A stretch of 64,000 nt of DNA from Helianthus annuus (GCF_002127325.2 NC_035436.2:84317716-84381715); one strand, 5' to 3'; shown: positions 34,801 through 45,690, counted from the stretch's first letter. Notes: generated by a model not told the origin, from the letters alone. Numbers and translations: made by a program.

Positions 34801-35437
34801 TTAGCATATTCCTAGCATATTCCTGGAATATTCCTAGGTTTTCTGCGTTGTCTGCGTTTTGCAGTGTAAGCACTGTGTCGCGTAGGAACACACGGTACGT
34901 GCTTAAACTTGAAAAATAACGTTTTTAAGCGTTTTAATTTATTTTTCAACACGAACCTGATTAAAATAAAATTTTAATCATAACAGAATATTTGTGGGAT
35001 TAAATATTATCCGGGCGGCCATCAACGTTCGTTTCGCAGTTTTGTCGCAATTAGTTATGCTCTTAAAATGTGTTTCGGGTGCTTTTTAGTGCTTATTTTT
35101 GCTTTCATATAGCATATATATTAAACCCTTGTATGTACTCTTGGGTTTTAATGTATTCTTGTTATTGGACCTACACCTAGGCTCCAATTTTATTGTCTGA
35201 CTGCTTTCTGCAGTTCCGTTGACACAGTGTGTCTTACCGGTGAGTTTACTAATATTTTTGACGCTACGCTCTCGTTTTTGCATAAAGCAATATTTTGTAG
35301 TATAAAACGTACATGAATTCACTTGTATGGAATTCAGAAACTTATTTCTCTTGTAAACTAGATCATGTATGTTCATTAAGGCACAGATCACTGTTCATTT
35401 AGTGTACGGAATGTACGGAAAAGTGACGGTTGTCACA
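31858..35437 (-). repeat. gypsy-2 5' LTR (3,580 bp)
   Basis: Near-identical to 23485-27063 with the same repeat blocks (42-bp unit at 32284-32409; GGAATATTCC block at 34638-34835). As the 5' LTR it would drive the element: TATA box as the complement of 34606-34613. Confidence 0.95.
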
Positions 35438-35442
35438 TAAAA
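35438..35442 (+). repeat. gypsy-2 target-site duplication, right copy
   Basis: TAAAA, matching 23480-23484. Confidence 0.9.
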
Positions 35443-35459
35443 AGACACCATCAAGTTGT

Positions 35460-35464
35460 AGAAA
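35460..35464 (+). repeat. Solo LTR target-site duplication, left copy
   Basis: AGAAA, repeated at 35924-35928. The 17 bases 35443-35459 between this and the gypsy-2 duplication are LINE ORF2. Confidence 0.85.
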
Positions 35465-35923
35465 TGTTGGTGCACTACATCTGTTGATTCCGTCTAAGTG
35501 TCTAGGATCAGGTCTTACATTGTATTGTATAGCATAGGGCACGTTATACGAGAAAACGAGAGTCTGTATAGGTGTTAGGTTCTAGGATCGCTTATAGGGT
35601 AACACAAGTCTTGGATCGCTTATATGATCATATGTGGGTCGCTTTTGTGTCAAGCCTAGACCGCTCATATGTCACATGTCCATATGAGCGGTTCCAGAAC
35701 TCTATATATAGGTAGAGTTGAGCGATCCTCAGTAGTTGAGTCCTTGTATTCCACGCCGAAGCTCTGCCGGTGTGACGATCGAGCTGTAAATCGTTTCTAA
35801 TCAATACAAAAGACAGTTAAAAGGAAGAACAAGCTATATCTACTTGCTATTCTTATTATTCCGCATCTGAATTGCAAGAGTTAACCTCTGAACGACTCGT
35901 TCGGGTCAGCAAACGATCCTACA
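35465..35923 (+). mobile_element. Solo LTR of the copia-1 family (459 bp)
   Basis: TGTTGGTGCAC...GATCCTACA matches the ends and length of the copia-1 3' LTR, and AGAAA flanks both sides. Left by recombination between two LTRs of a complete element. It repeats the promoter layout: half-sites at 35585, 35613 and 35637, an inverted pair GACCGCTCATATG (35659-35671) and CATATGAGCGGTTC (35681-35694), then TATATATA (35703-35710). Sequence outside these sites differs clearly from copia-1, so this is another subfamily. Confidence 0.9.
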
Positions 35924-37358
35924 AGAAATCATTTTCGAAAACGTTCCAATACCTTTTTATAAAGTTAAAGTTAAAACCGTCCGGCCCAGGAGCTTTGTCA
36001 GATCCACATTCAAACACCGCTCGTTTAATCTCCTCTTTACTGAAAGGGACCGTCAGAGACGCCGCTTCTGCTTCCGAAAGACGCTTAGCATTCTGGAAAA
36101 TGAGTTTAGGTCTTTCTCTAATCTTTTCCTCGAACGCCCTTTTGAAGAAACCCATAATCTCTTTTTTTATCAAAGATGGTCTAGTGACCCAAACATCGTT
36201 AATCATTAGGCCCGGAATATTGTTACAAGCCCTTCTACTTTTAATGTAACCGTGGAAAAACCTCGTATTCTCGTCACCTTCCAAATCCCATCTAGCTCTA
36301 GATCTTTGTATGATATCTTTCACTTTGTACCCTTCTATCTCCTTTAGATCTTTCAGGCATTCCATTCTAGTCCACTCCTCTTCTTCAGTTAACTCTCTGC
36401 CTTCCGCCACCTCTTCCAAACACTCTAACTCTTCCTTCAGCTTCATCTCCGTTTCCCCTTCCTTCGTTAAAACCTCTTTTCTCCATATTCTTAAAGCTTC
36501 CCTAATCTTCTTAAGTTTTTGAAATAACGCCTCGTCAGGATTCCCAACTCCGCTAAACTTAGAAATCTCCTTAAGAACCACCTCGTCGAAATCCTTTCTT
36601 TCCAACCAAGAGTTGAAAAATCTGAATGGCTTAGGCCCAAAGTTTTTATCCGAGCAAGTCAAAATCAGCGGGCAGTGATCCGAAAACAATCTCGGCATCG
36701 CCCGAAGGCACGCCACCGGCCACTTCATAAAAAAATCTTGACACACCAACACTCTATCAATTTTGCTCAGTTTATTATCATTATCTTTGAGATACGTAAA
36801 TTTTCTCCCTTTCATTTCGTACTCCCTTAACCCATTTTCATCGATAAAGTCATTAAAAATAGAAGCACATTTAGAATTGAAAATAGAATTTCGCCTTTCC
36901 TCCTTAAAACGCACTGCATTAAAATCTCCCAGAATCACCCACCAGCCTGGGTGACTACCCATCACCCCCCCCCCCCCAATATCATCCCAGAGAGCCTTTT
37001 TTTGAGGGACTTTATGAGGAGCGTAGACGTTCACAATATTAATAACTTGATTGCTGCCTTTTAAAGTCCCCCTAGTTAATAAAAAATTGGCATGTTTGAA
37101 AGAATCTTGTACCTTAAGAATACCAGGGTCCCACATACTAACCACCCCTCCAGATCTGCCAGCCGCCGGAACGTGGTCCATCTCGAACTTGCCAGCTCCC
37201 CAAAATTTCTCGAATTCGATACCTGAAATGTCACGAAATTGAATTTCTTGCAAAGCGATGAAATCAATACCATTTTCCCGCTTTAAATTTTTTATCCAAC
37301 CCGCTTTGTTTTTACCCCCCTCTCCTAAACCTCTAATATTTAAAGAAAGGAAATTCAT
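35924..37358 (-). pseudogene. LINE ORF2, endonuclease part
   Basis: ATG at 37358 overlaps the ORF1 stop (ATGA). APE-type endonuclease motifs: LNIRGLG, ALQEIQ, NVYAPH, LGDFNAVR, KIDRVLV and FSDHCPL (about 36685-36665). These supply the metal-binding and catalytic residues that nick target DNA. A long linker leads to the start of RT (DKAPGPDGFNFNFIK, about 35990-35945). The frame is then cut by the solo LTR and continues beyond it. No stop in this part. Confidence 0.9.
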
Positions 37359-39331
37359 CTTTCTCCATTTTGAATTCCTTCTTCCCTGATGACTTCTTTA
37401 ATTAACTTCTCATGATTCTGTAAATCGACACCCAAAGCGTCCCCCATGACAGATGTAATGTGTACTTCCTCGTTTAGGTTCAAGTTTTCCTCCACCTCCT
37501 CGGTTGGCTCTAAATTTAAATCTTTCACCATCTCCTCCACTCTTTCTTTTCTAATAACCCTTGACTCTTCATGTTGTTGTTTCTCGACCCCTTCAACATT
37601 CTCCGTAAAAAATTCGCCACTATTATCCGGGAGATCACTATTCTCACTATCCTCTTGGATCCCAATAATTTCGTTCAAATCGAACGGATCGTCATCTCTC
37701 GACCTTTTCCTGGGCCTCCTTAATTCATTTACTTCCTCCACTAATGATTTTTTATAACTGGGCTTCCTAGCCTTTTTACCTCTTTTGGCAGGCCCAAAAG
37801 AATTTAGGTTCACCTTGAAAGAATTCATCATTCCCCCCATATTCCCATCGCCGCCCTCTATGTCATCCTTATTCCTCTGCCCACCCTCATTACTTCCCTG
37901 TTCTTTTCCAAAGTTAAAAGGAGAAGCCGCAAATACATCAGTCCCCATACATCCCTTAACCTCCTCATAGCCGTTACTCCTTCTTGGAAACCCATCCCCA
38001 TTTACTGCTTCCAACTTATCAACTTCCTCCGAACCAGTCGGAGTACTTCCTTTCCTGGAGCCGGCGAAGACCGTCGTCTTCTCTTGTTGCAGTGACGGAC
38101 CATCTCGCACCAGTGTCACCGGCTCCTCCGAGACCGGGAACTCAATATTCTGGACGACCACATTCTCACGGTATGCCCCATCTACCTCGTCAGCCGCTTT
38201 ATCTAGCTCACTGTCCTCCTTATTTCGATCCACATCCATGCTAGGATCCAACACCGGTGTCGTCTCCCTGACCATCGGGTCCTGATTCTTCTTGGCTTTG
38301 AGGTTATCGGACTCCAACATGAGATCCCATCATTCACTTCCTTCCGAACCCACTTCCTGATTGTCGACCGAGTCCGGAATCCAAGCCCCCCTTTCTTCTT
38401 CGATCCAAATTCTGAAGCGTCTACCTTTCTCCACAATCACAATTTCTTCCTCAATCCTTTTAACCGTGTCTGTTAACATGCACACACAATCAACCGTAAG
38501 GATGTTATCCTCCGCTTGTCTTTGTGACGCATGTATAACTTTCCCGAAAACTCTCCCCACCGAGTCGTAAGTTTCGTTACTGGCCAGATGTAAAGGCACA
38601 CCATGAATGTTAAGCCATGCCATCCTTTCAAAGGCGATCGCTTGACCCTTCCATATCTCAACACCGACAAACCAACCAAACCCCGCTGAACTAGCCCTAA
38701 ACCTGTCTGCCTCGAATGCCGAGTTGAAAACCACCAAAACGTTCAGACCTCCAATGTATTTGATAACCGCGTTTCCAAAATTTGCTTCCTTGAGCAGAAT
38801 GTCTAACTTCCTCAGGTACCATAAATCTTTCAACTTTCCAACAATAACCTTGTTGTGAAGATCGACGTAAGCCGACGCGAACTCCGACACCTTCACCTCC
38901 TTTGTGCCGCCCGCGCTTATAGACTTACCCGTCACCATGTCGGCGTACGTAGACCCTTTGTTGACAGAAGAGCTGCCTCTAAAACCTTCCTGAGCTTTGA
39001 AACGGTTCTGTTTCACTTCCTGTTCCTTGACACTTTGATCTTTCCTATCCTTCGTGTCATTTTCCGTTGCAAACCTAGCAACGTTAATGAACAGCCTGTA
39101 ACTTCTGATCCATATATTTCTCATCTGCTTTTCTAGCTCAGTCGCATCCTTCACCCCTAAGAAGCTCGCAAAACCGAACCGGTATCCATTTTTGTCTCTT
39201 TTCTTAGCGATATAAACCCCCTGAATTGCTCCGTATGATCCTAGAGCCTCCTCGACATCCTTAGAGCTACACTTTTCTGGTAACCTTGACACAAAAAACT
39301 TCGAAATCGCACCTTTGCGCCGGCCATCCAT
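37355..39331 (-). pseudogene. LINE ORF1, RNA-binding protein, one internal stop
   Basis: Starts at ATG 39331 (MDGRRKGAISKFFVSRLPEK), only 18 nt from the LINE 5' end. An upstream ATG at 39373 lies outside the element and should be ignored. Residues about 10-85 form an RRM (FFVSRLP, YGAIQGVYIAKKRD, YRFGFASF). A DUF4283-like region follows, then a long acidic, Lys/Arg-patched tail. TGA at 38332-38330 interrupts an otherwise continuous frame. About 658 codons in all. ORF1 proteins coat LINE RNA. Confidence 0.85.
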
Positions 39332-39349
39332 GTCTGCCGGTTGAGAGAG

Positions 39350-39363
39350 AATAAAGGTTTGAG
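39350..39363 (+). repeat. LINE target-site duplication, right copy
   Basis: AATAAAGGTTTGAG, identical to 21304-21317. Confidence 0.95.
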
Positions 39364-39460
39364 TTATCATCAAGTTCCACCTCCCATGTGGAATAGTTAC
39401 TTACGAAAGAAACCGAAAGGGGTGGAAAAGGCGTTGAATCTAAAATTAAAAACTGAACAA
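39364..39460 (+). pseudogene. copia-2 gag, right part
   Basis: Resumes the frame broken at 21317: VPPPMWNSYLRKKPKGVEKA matches copia-1 VPPPMWNHYTQKYPDGVEAA (about 1585-1640), then LNLKLKT. After about 39460 similarity stops, so copia-2 is truncated here; pol and 3' LTR are absent. Confidence 0.85.
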
Positions 39461-40401
39461 ACAAATCAAACAGACCACTTTCTAGAGATCAAGATTAAAT
39501 GTGAGAAGCTATGAAGAAAGGAACAGGGGTGGAAATGGAATAAATGGGTAAAAATTAGAGATTTAAGCTTGAGACTCTTGATATCCCATCTTAAAATTCA
39601 ATGGAAATTACGTCCTTGCCTATTCAATTTGCTTAATAATATATTATTGATATAAATAGATTATAAATATGTAGTAAATAATTTATTTCAAAAAATATAA
39701 ATCGTGTAAAAAGACGTGAGAGAGAAATTTCATTCATTTATGAGAGATTAATCAACATAACACATACATTACTATTATATAAAGCTCAAACTTTAAAAGC
39801 TCGTAAACATTGGACTCGGATTATGAGTCTAAATAACTCCATTTATAAAACTCCAGCTTGGGCATTTTATATTGTTTATTATTCAACATTATACTACTGG
39901 ATTATTGAAGTCCCCATGTGGCCGTTTCTCACTATTTGGATCAATTTTGGACGAGTTCTTAATGGTGTCTAAGAAGGTTTCAAGTATTGTTCAGCATTGT
40001 ATGAAAGAGGAAACAAGGGAATGAAAGAGGCATAGTGACAAAGGCTAACAAACATCAACATTTCTCTAATTGCTACTGAAATCGTGACATATATTCATCA
40101 AGCATGACCACGTGTGACTAAAGCCCTCATGATTACAACCGATTCTAGGGTATTCATTTAGTTCACTTTTAGTTTCCAATTTATGATGGACGTGATTTCA
40201 TTGCGTTTGTTAAAGGCTTTTGGCGAATTCTATGTTTCATGTGTTTATTTAAAATTGTTGGTTGTTCAAAGACGTGTATACTAAATCACTTCATGTATAA
40301 GTGGTTAGTTTATCGGTGTTTATTCGTTAAAATTAAGTATATAACAAAAGGTTATGTTTACATGATGGTATTTAATGGTGATCATCTTGTGTTGTTTAAT
40401 T
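39461..40401. other. AT-rich intergenic DNA
   Basis: No gene, terminal repeat or tandem array seen. Confidence 0.5.
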
Positions 40402-40409
40402 ATATGGGT

Positions 40410-42282
40410 TAGAGGTGGCAAAATGGGTGGGTTGGGTAGGTTTGGGTAATGGGTTAGGATGGGTATGGGTTAGAATGGGTTTGGGTTAGGATGAGTTTAT
40501 TAAGAAATGGGTTAGGATGGGTTTAAGTTAAGATGGGTTTTTGTCAAGATAAATTTGGGCATGATAAAGAATCAAAAAAATTCTAAAAAAATCCAAAAAA
40601 TTTTAAAAAATATAAAAATCCCAAAAAATCAAAAAAATAATAAAAAATTCAAAATATTCTAAAAAATAAAAAAAAAAACCTAAAAAATAAAAAAAAAAAC
40701 CTAAAAAATCAAAAAAATTTCTAAAAAATCAAAATATATTCTAAAATATAAAAAAAATCTAAAAATTAAAAAAATAATAAAATTTTAAAAAATCAAAGAA
40801 ATTCTTAAAAAAAATTCTAAAAAGTTATATAAAAACAAAAAAATTCAAAATATTCTAAAAAATCAAAAAAAAATCTAAAAAATCAAAAAATATTCTAAAA
40901 AATAAAAAATTCTAAAAGATCAAAAAATAATAAAAATCCAAAGATTAATAAAATTTTGCAAAAATCAAAAAAAAATTTAAAAATCAAAAAATAATAACAA
41001 ATCCAAAAAATTCTAAAAAAATCCAAAAAAAAATTAAAAAATCCAAAAAATCCTAAAAAAATTAAAAAAATGAAAAAAATAATAAAAAAATCAAAACATA
41101 ATAAAAAATCAAAAAATAAAAAAAATCCAAACAATCAAAAAATAATATTAATAAAAAAAAATAGAAAAAATCCAAAAATTTCTAAAAAATCAAAAAATAA
41201 TAAAAAATCTAAAAAATCCAAAATATTCTAAAAAATCCTAAAAACATTTTTAAGATTTTTTTTGTTTTTTTAGAATTGTTGGATTGTTTAGATTTTTTTA
41301 TTATTTTTAAAATTTTTTGGATTTTTTTATTATTTTCTGATTTTTTTATAATTTTTTGGATTTTTTGGATTTTTTATTTTTTATTATTTTTAGAATTAGA
41401 TTTTTTTTATTTTTTAGAATTTTTTGAACTTTTATTATTTTTTTATAATTTTTTAGAAGTTTTTTTATTTTTTAGAATTTTTATTTTTTTAGATTTTTTT
41501 ATTTTTAGACTTTTTAGATTTTCTAGAAGTTTTTTAGACTTTCTATGATTTTTTTGGATTTTTTATAATTTTTTTGATTTTTTAGTATTTTTTTTTGATT
41601 TTTTAGAAATTTTTTTGATTTTTTAGATTTTTTTTGATTTTTTATTATTTTTAGAATTTTTTGAGTTTTTAGACTTTTTTTGATTTTTTATACTTCTTTT
41701 TATTTTTTATAATTTTTTTGGATTTTTTAGAATTTTTTGGATTTTTTAGAATTTTTTAATTTTTTAGAATTATTTTGAGTTTTTTTATATTTTTTTTTTG
41801 ATTTTTTAGAATTGTTTTTGACTTTTTAGACATTTTTGGTTTTTTTATTTTTTAGATTTTTTTATATTTTATTAATTTTTTTTATTTTATAGAATTTTTT
41901 GGATTTTTAATTATTTTTTGATTTTTTTTTGGACTTTTTATTATTTTTTCATTTTTTGAAATTTTTATGATTTTTATTAATTGTTTTTTATTTTATAGAA
42001 TTTTTTTAATTTTTTAATTATTTTTAAAATTTTTATTATTTGTGAAGCCAACGTCTACGAACACTCGAATAGAATGAAGAATTTGCCTGTGATGCTCTTT
42101 TTTGAGCTACTCATTTACCTAGCGTAGTACCCATCCTAACCCACGAATTATTTTAAATAGGTATCATATAAACCATTCTGGCCCATCTTTAGTTATTTCT
42201 TAACCCATCTTGACCCATCCTCATTTTTAAAATGACCCAAAATAACCCAAAAAACCCAAATGGGTTTTATTTGTGTGGCCTA
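40410..42282. mobile_element. hAT-like foldback element (1.87 kb, noncoding)
   Basis: Begins TAGAGGTGGCAAAATGGGTG and ends ATTTGTGTGGCCTA, flanked by an exact 8-bp duplication, ATATGGGT (40402-40409 and 42283-42290), as hAT elements make. Subterminal repeats are GGGTTAGGATGGGT words on the left (40425-40545) and ACCCATCCTAACCC words on the right (42128-42240). The middle is a giant imperfect inverted repeat: the left arm (40560-41245) is almost all AAAAAATCnAAAAAA words, and the right arm (41250-42040) TTTTTTGGATTTTTTAGA words. ORFs of poly-Phe type here are not genes. Terminal inverted repeats match only over the first few bases, so the superfamily call rests mainly on the 8-bp duplication. 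Confidence 0.7.
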
Positions 42283-42290
42283 ATATGGGT

Positions 42291-43040
42291 GTTAATTCTT
42301 TGTAAGCTTAGACAGATAAGCATAGGTCTTGCAATGCACATTTGACAGTTGATCTAGCAAAGTTATGTTTATATAACATTCCATTTGGTTATAAACTCAT
42401 ATTACTAATTGTGTTACTGAATCTGATGTTTGGTTGTATTCATTATATAACATTCCATTTGGTTATAAACTCATATTACGAATTGTGTTACTGAATCTGA
42501 TGTTTGGTTGTATTCACTGTTAATTTATTTACATGTCCAACTTTATTTAGTGTAATCATTTGAATCACAACAATAAATCCAATTATATTATTTTTTATTA
42601 TGTTTTGCAATCAATAAAGTTATATTCATATAACATCCCATTTTGGTTATCAACTCATATTACCAATTGTGCTATCCAATGTGATGCTTGGTTGTGTTCT
42701 ATTTCCAACTTTATTTAGTTTTAATCATCTGAATCACAACAATAAATCCAATTATAAAATTTTTTTAATTACGTTTTGCAATCATTTCACATTCTACATC
42801 AACCACTAACTCCCAATGTAAAGATCTTTTGTTAACCTTAGCAGTCGTGTCTTAGGGCAATCACCGTTTTCCTTCGTGTTAGAAAAAACAAAACATATGC
42901 TCTTGTTAGTAGTCGTACACGAAGCAAACGTGTAGTACCCGTTGTTGGGAAATTTCATCCTAGCACTAGTCGAAACTCAAACGAACAACACAAAGGTTGC
43001 ATTGCCATTTCTTGAGATACTAGCTAATAGTAATCACGAG
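42291..43040. repeat. AT-rich DNA with a 74-bp tandem duplication
   Basis: 42372-42445 and 42446-42519 are near-identical copies (TATAACATTCCATTTGG...). A diverged third copy lies at about 42628-42700, and the downstream words (CAACAATAAATCCAATTATA) also occur twice (42569 and 42738). No gene. Confidence 0.7.
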
Positions 43041-43048
43041 TCACCAAA

Positions 43049-43313
43049 TAGGGCTGACAATAGATATCTGTATAAGATACGACTAAACCTGTTTACTGAA
43101 AAAGTACACTACTTGGTTTTGTAATTTTTTAAAAATAAATAGAATTAGGAGGCTATGATCCATCAATTCTTCTCCTTGGTACATAAAACATACAACTGTG
43201 TTACATAAATGAGATATAAAGTAGTTAAACAAGTTATATTCATGTTTAATACTTGTGTTATTCGCGTCGTAAGAGACGTGTTAAACCTGATAAAACACAA
43301 TTTGCCAGCCCTA
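43049..43313. mobile_element. hAT MITE (265 bp)
   Basis: Terminal inverted repeats TAGGGCTGACAA and TTTGCCAGCCCTA (complement TAGGGCTGGCAAA), with an exact 8-bp duplication TCACCAAA at 43041-43048 and 43314-43321. No coding capacity. TAGGGCTG is a common hAT terminus. Confidence 0.88.
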
Positions 43314-43382
43314 TCACCAAATGAACTAGATGCTAATAAGGGTGGGTCTATTCGCGCACGCCATTTGTCTTTTTGCACATCC

Positions 43383-43731
43383 AAAGCGCCGCGCTATGGC
43401 CAAAGCGCCCCGCTTTGGCCATAGCGCGGCGCTTTGGATGTTTTTTTTTAAACAGATGGGATGTGGGTTGATGTGGGTTAGTTTGGTAGGGATTTTTGGT
43501 TGGATTAGTTTGGTAGGGATTTTTGGAGGAAAAATTTTTATTTGAGTTTTATTGTCAGTCCTTGTCTGTTGACCAAGACCAAAGCGCCCCGCTTTGGCCA
43601 TAGCGCGGCGCTTTGGATGTTTTTTTTTTTAAACAGATGGGATGTGGGTTGATGTGGGTTAGTTTGGTAGGGATTTTTGGTTGGATTAGTTTGGTAGGGA
43701 TTTTTGGAGGAAAAATTTTTATTTGAGTTTT
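43383..43731. repeat. GC-rich palindromes in a 180-bp tandem duplication
   Basis: The words AAAGCGCC, CGCTTTGGCC and ATAGCGCGGCGCTTTGG form near-perfect palindromes at 43383-43436. The block from 43400 to 43553 (palindrome, T-run, then two GTTTGGTAGGGATTTTTGG words) is repeated at 43579-43731. The same palindrome occurs at the other end of the element (47380-47413 and 47501-47532). Confidence 0.85.
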
Positions 43732-43924
43732 ATTACATATAATTCATAGTTGTTTTATAATTACGTCATTACGTCATTATTTTTATAGAATGTATATAAT
43801 ATAAGTTCTTAACGTTGTTTATTTTGTTAAATTAAACGAACACGTTAAATAAAATGTACAGAAAGCCATAAGAATTAAACGTAAACAATCCAAAACCAAC
43901 GTGATGTAAATAGAAGATTAACTG

Positions 43925-43926
<2 letters not shown>

Positions 43927-43970
<44 letters not shown>
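43927..43970. repeat. (AT)22 microsatellite
   Basis: Uninterrupted AT dinucleotides, 90 bp beyond the 3' end of the Athila-like ORF. Confidence 0.95.
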
Positions 43971-43976
<6 letters not shown>

Positions 43977-44059
43977 CAGTTTGTACATACAATTCAAAAC
44001 AAAAAGGTACAACTGAGTACATAATACATAACAAAACACTAAACAAACAAAGTAAGGTA

Positions 44060-45411
44060 CTAATCCTCGTGCGGTGGGGACGGTGGGAGGGGAAGTGGAG
44101 GCAACGCAGCGAGCTCTCGTAGAACAACGAGCGTCTCGACGATCCAGTCAATGCGTGCGCCCTGACGTCTGAGGCGCCGGTCGAAGTCCCGAGCCACCTC
44201 ACGCGCTGCCGGAGGCAGGTCAGCGTAAACGTGCTGCGGGTACTGTGGCGGCTCAGGAGCTGGCTGAACTGGTGGTACCGGGATCTCCTCGACCTGCTCC
44301 TCCTGAGCCAGATCCTCGAATACAGGCTGAGCCTGAGTCTCGTCCTGAGGCTGATCGAGGCCCAGAGCCTGTAGCTGAGCCTGCCGAGCGGCCTCCTGAA
44401 CATGAGGAGGGGCTAACACTCCAGGTCTCACCTCAATAACAACCGGGATAACCTCCGGCAACACCTCCGGCTGCCAAATCAGCCCCTCACGACCCTTGAA
44501 CCTCAGACCAACATCAAAGGTACGGGTGATCTGAATGCTAGACACTGACGCGTGGCCCAACCTGGATGACGGGATCGGATCGGACAGCTCCGGATCATGC
44601 TCGGGCACGAGTCCTAGCGAGCGTGCAATGGCGGTGATGTATGAGCCAGTGTGCAGCCGCCCGCGGAGCTGCCGGTGGTATGCTGTGGCAAAGTAATCTG
44701 CCAGGCAGGCTGCTAGATCGCAGGGCTGGCGGCGAAGTAGGCAATATAGAAAGAAAAGGTCACTGAGGTTGACCTTCTCCCTGCTGGTACCCCGCGACAC
44801 GATAGATGACGCGATAACATGGTGCAGGTATCGGTACAAGGGGTCTCTAATGGTGGTGGCCTTTTGCCAGGATTTCCCAAAGGGAACCTGGAAATGGCCC
44901 TCCAGAAACTGATAAGCGTCTGCCTGTCCGTCACCGTAACCGCTTACGTATATAAATCAGTATCAAGCTCGGGCTCTGTGTACAAACCTGTATGGACAGC
45001 AAACTCCCGCACACTCATCTGAAACTGCTGACCGGCGAGACGGAATGTAACCTCGTGGACTAGAAAATACGGGTCCTCCACGTAATCCGCCGGATGCGGC
45101 GCGTATGTAAACGTAGAAAGAAACTCGACTGTAAGCTTAGGGTACGAGTCCTCCATCGCTATCTGAAATAGGCGCGACCAAGGAGTATCTAGTCCAACTA
45201 TATTACGCGCCCGCGCGGCCTCTCCCACGGTCTCCAGCAGGTCCCAGTCTATCCCTACATGCCCCCCAATCTCTATGGTGCGCAACCTAGCGCATCTCCC
45301 CCTCGCCCGTGACCCCTGCGGAAACTGCAGGTACGGACATGCCGGCTCTCCCTCCTCTCCCACCTCTCCCTCAGCCTCCATATGCTCAATCTCGTCATCG
45401 AAGGAATCCAT
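44060..45411 (-). pseudogene. Athila ORF1-like protein gene, one frameshift
   Basis: ATG at 45411 (MDSFDDEIEHMEAEGEVGEE). The first part has SRLFQIAMEDSYPKLTVEFL and VTFRLAGQQFQMSVREFAVH, like the Arabidopsis retrotransposon ORF-1 (Athila) domain. At about 44945 one frame ends in TAA and another continues (SGYGDGQADAYQFLEGHF), then RYLHHVIASSIVSRG, NLSDLFFLYCLL, a Pro/Gln-rich region and a coiled C-terminus, stop at 44060-44062. Such proteins occupy the env position of Athila gypsy elements; function unknown. Here no gypsy LTR or pol accompanies it: it follows the MULE transposase remnant in the same direction and within the same terminal repeats. A consensus acceptor (CAACGTGCAG, ending at complement of 45415) precedes the ATG, so it may be a downstream exon of the MULE transcript. 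High GC against AT-rich surroundings. Confidence 0.6.
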
Positions 45412-45690
45412 CCCTGCACGTTGAAAATATAATAAATAAATATATTATTTAAACAATTTAAATAATAAACAAATAATATTAAATATAAAACAATAAACAA
45501 ATAATATTATTAAACAATTTAAATAATAAACAAATAATATTAAATATAAAATAATAAACAAATAATATTATCGGAGGAATCCATCCCTGCACGTTGAAAA
45601 TATAATAAATAAATAATATTATTTAAACAATTTAAATAATAAACAAATAATATTAAATATAAAACAATAAACAAATAATATTATTAAACA
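45412..45690. repeat. AT-rich tandem repeat in intron-like position
   Basis: About 170 bp including GGAATCCATCCCTGCACG then AATATAATAAATAAATA is present twice (from 45403 and from 45575), with shorter AAACAAATAATATTA words between. The duplication copies the first codons and splice acceptor of the Athila-like ORF. Confidence 0.75.

Larger units (their letters stand above)
23485..35437 (-). mobile_element. gypsy-2: complete Ty3/gypsy element, non-autonomous, recently inserted
   Basis: Two direct LTRs (23485-27063 and 31858-35437, about 3.58 kb each) flank a 4.8-kb internal region. Reading on the minus strand: 5' LTR, PBS for initiator tRNA-Met, 1.45-kb leader, intact gag, heavily decayed and shortened pol, polypurine tract, 3' LTR. 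TSD TAAAA on both sides. By eye the LTRs differ at only two places: T/A at about 24682 versus 33055, and one extra A near 34916. That implies a very young insertion, yet pol is full of stops and lacks its core, so the element probably moved with enzymes made elsewhere. It sits in LINE ORF2. Confidence 0.95.
21318..39349 (-). mobile_element. L1-type LINE, near full length, carrying two later insertions
   Basis: On the minus strand: an 18-nt leader, ORF1 from ATG at 39331, ORF2 overlapping it by ATGA at 37358, then a tail of 20 A at 21337-21318. The 14-bp duplication on both sides shows a target-primed insertion. The LINE is interrupted by gypsy-2 (23485-35437, TSD TAAAA) and a solo copia LTR (35465-35923, TSD AGAAA). 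After allowing for both insertions and one copy of each duplication the LINE is about 5.6 kb, normal for plant L1. It lies inside copia-2 gag, which resumes in the expected frame at 39364. Confidence 0.95.

Noticed and set aside
39332..39373. LINE ORF1 start at ATG 39373
   Set aside because: It lies in the target duplication and copia-2 flank, outside the LINE.
40895..41548. Poly-Phe ORFs on both strands
   Set aside because: They are translations of the A-rich and T-rich foldback arms; no start context or domain.
43918..44403. Arg/Ser-rich 161-aa ORF on the minus strand
   Set aside because: Shadow frame of the Athila ORF1-like gene running into the (AT)n tract.
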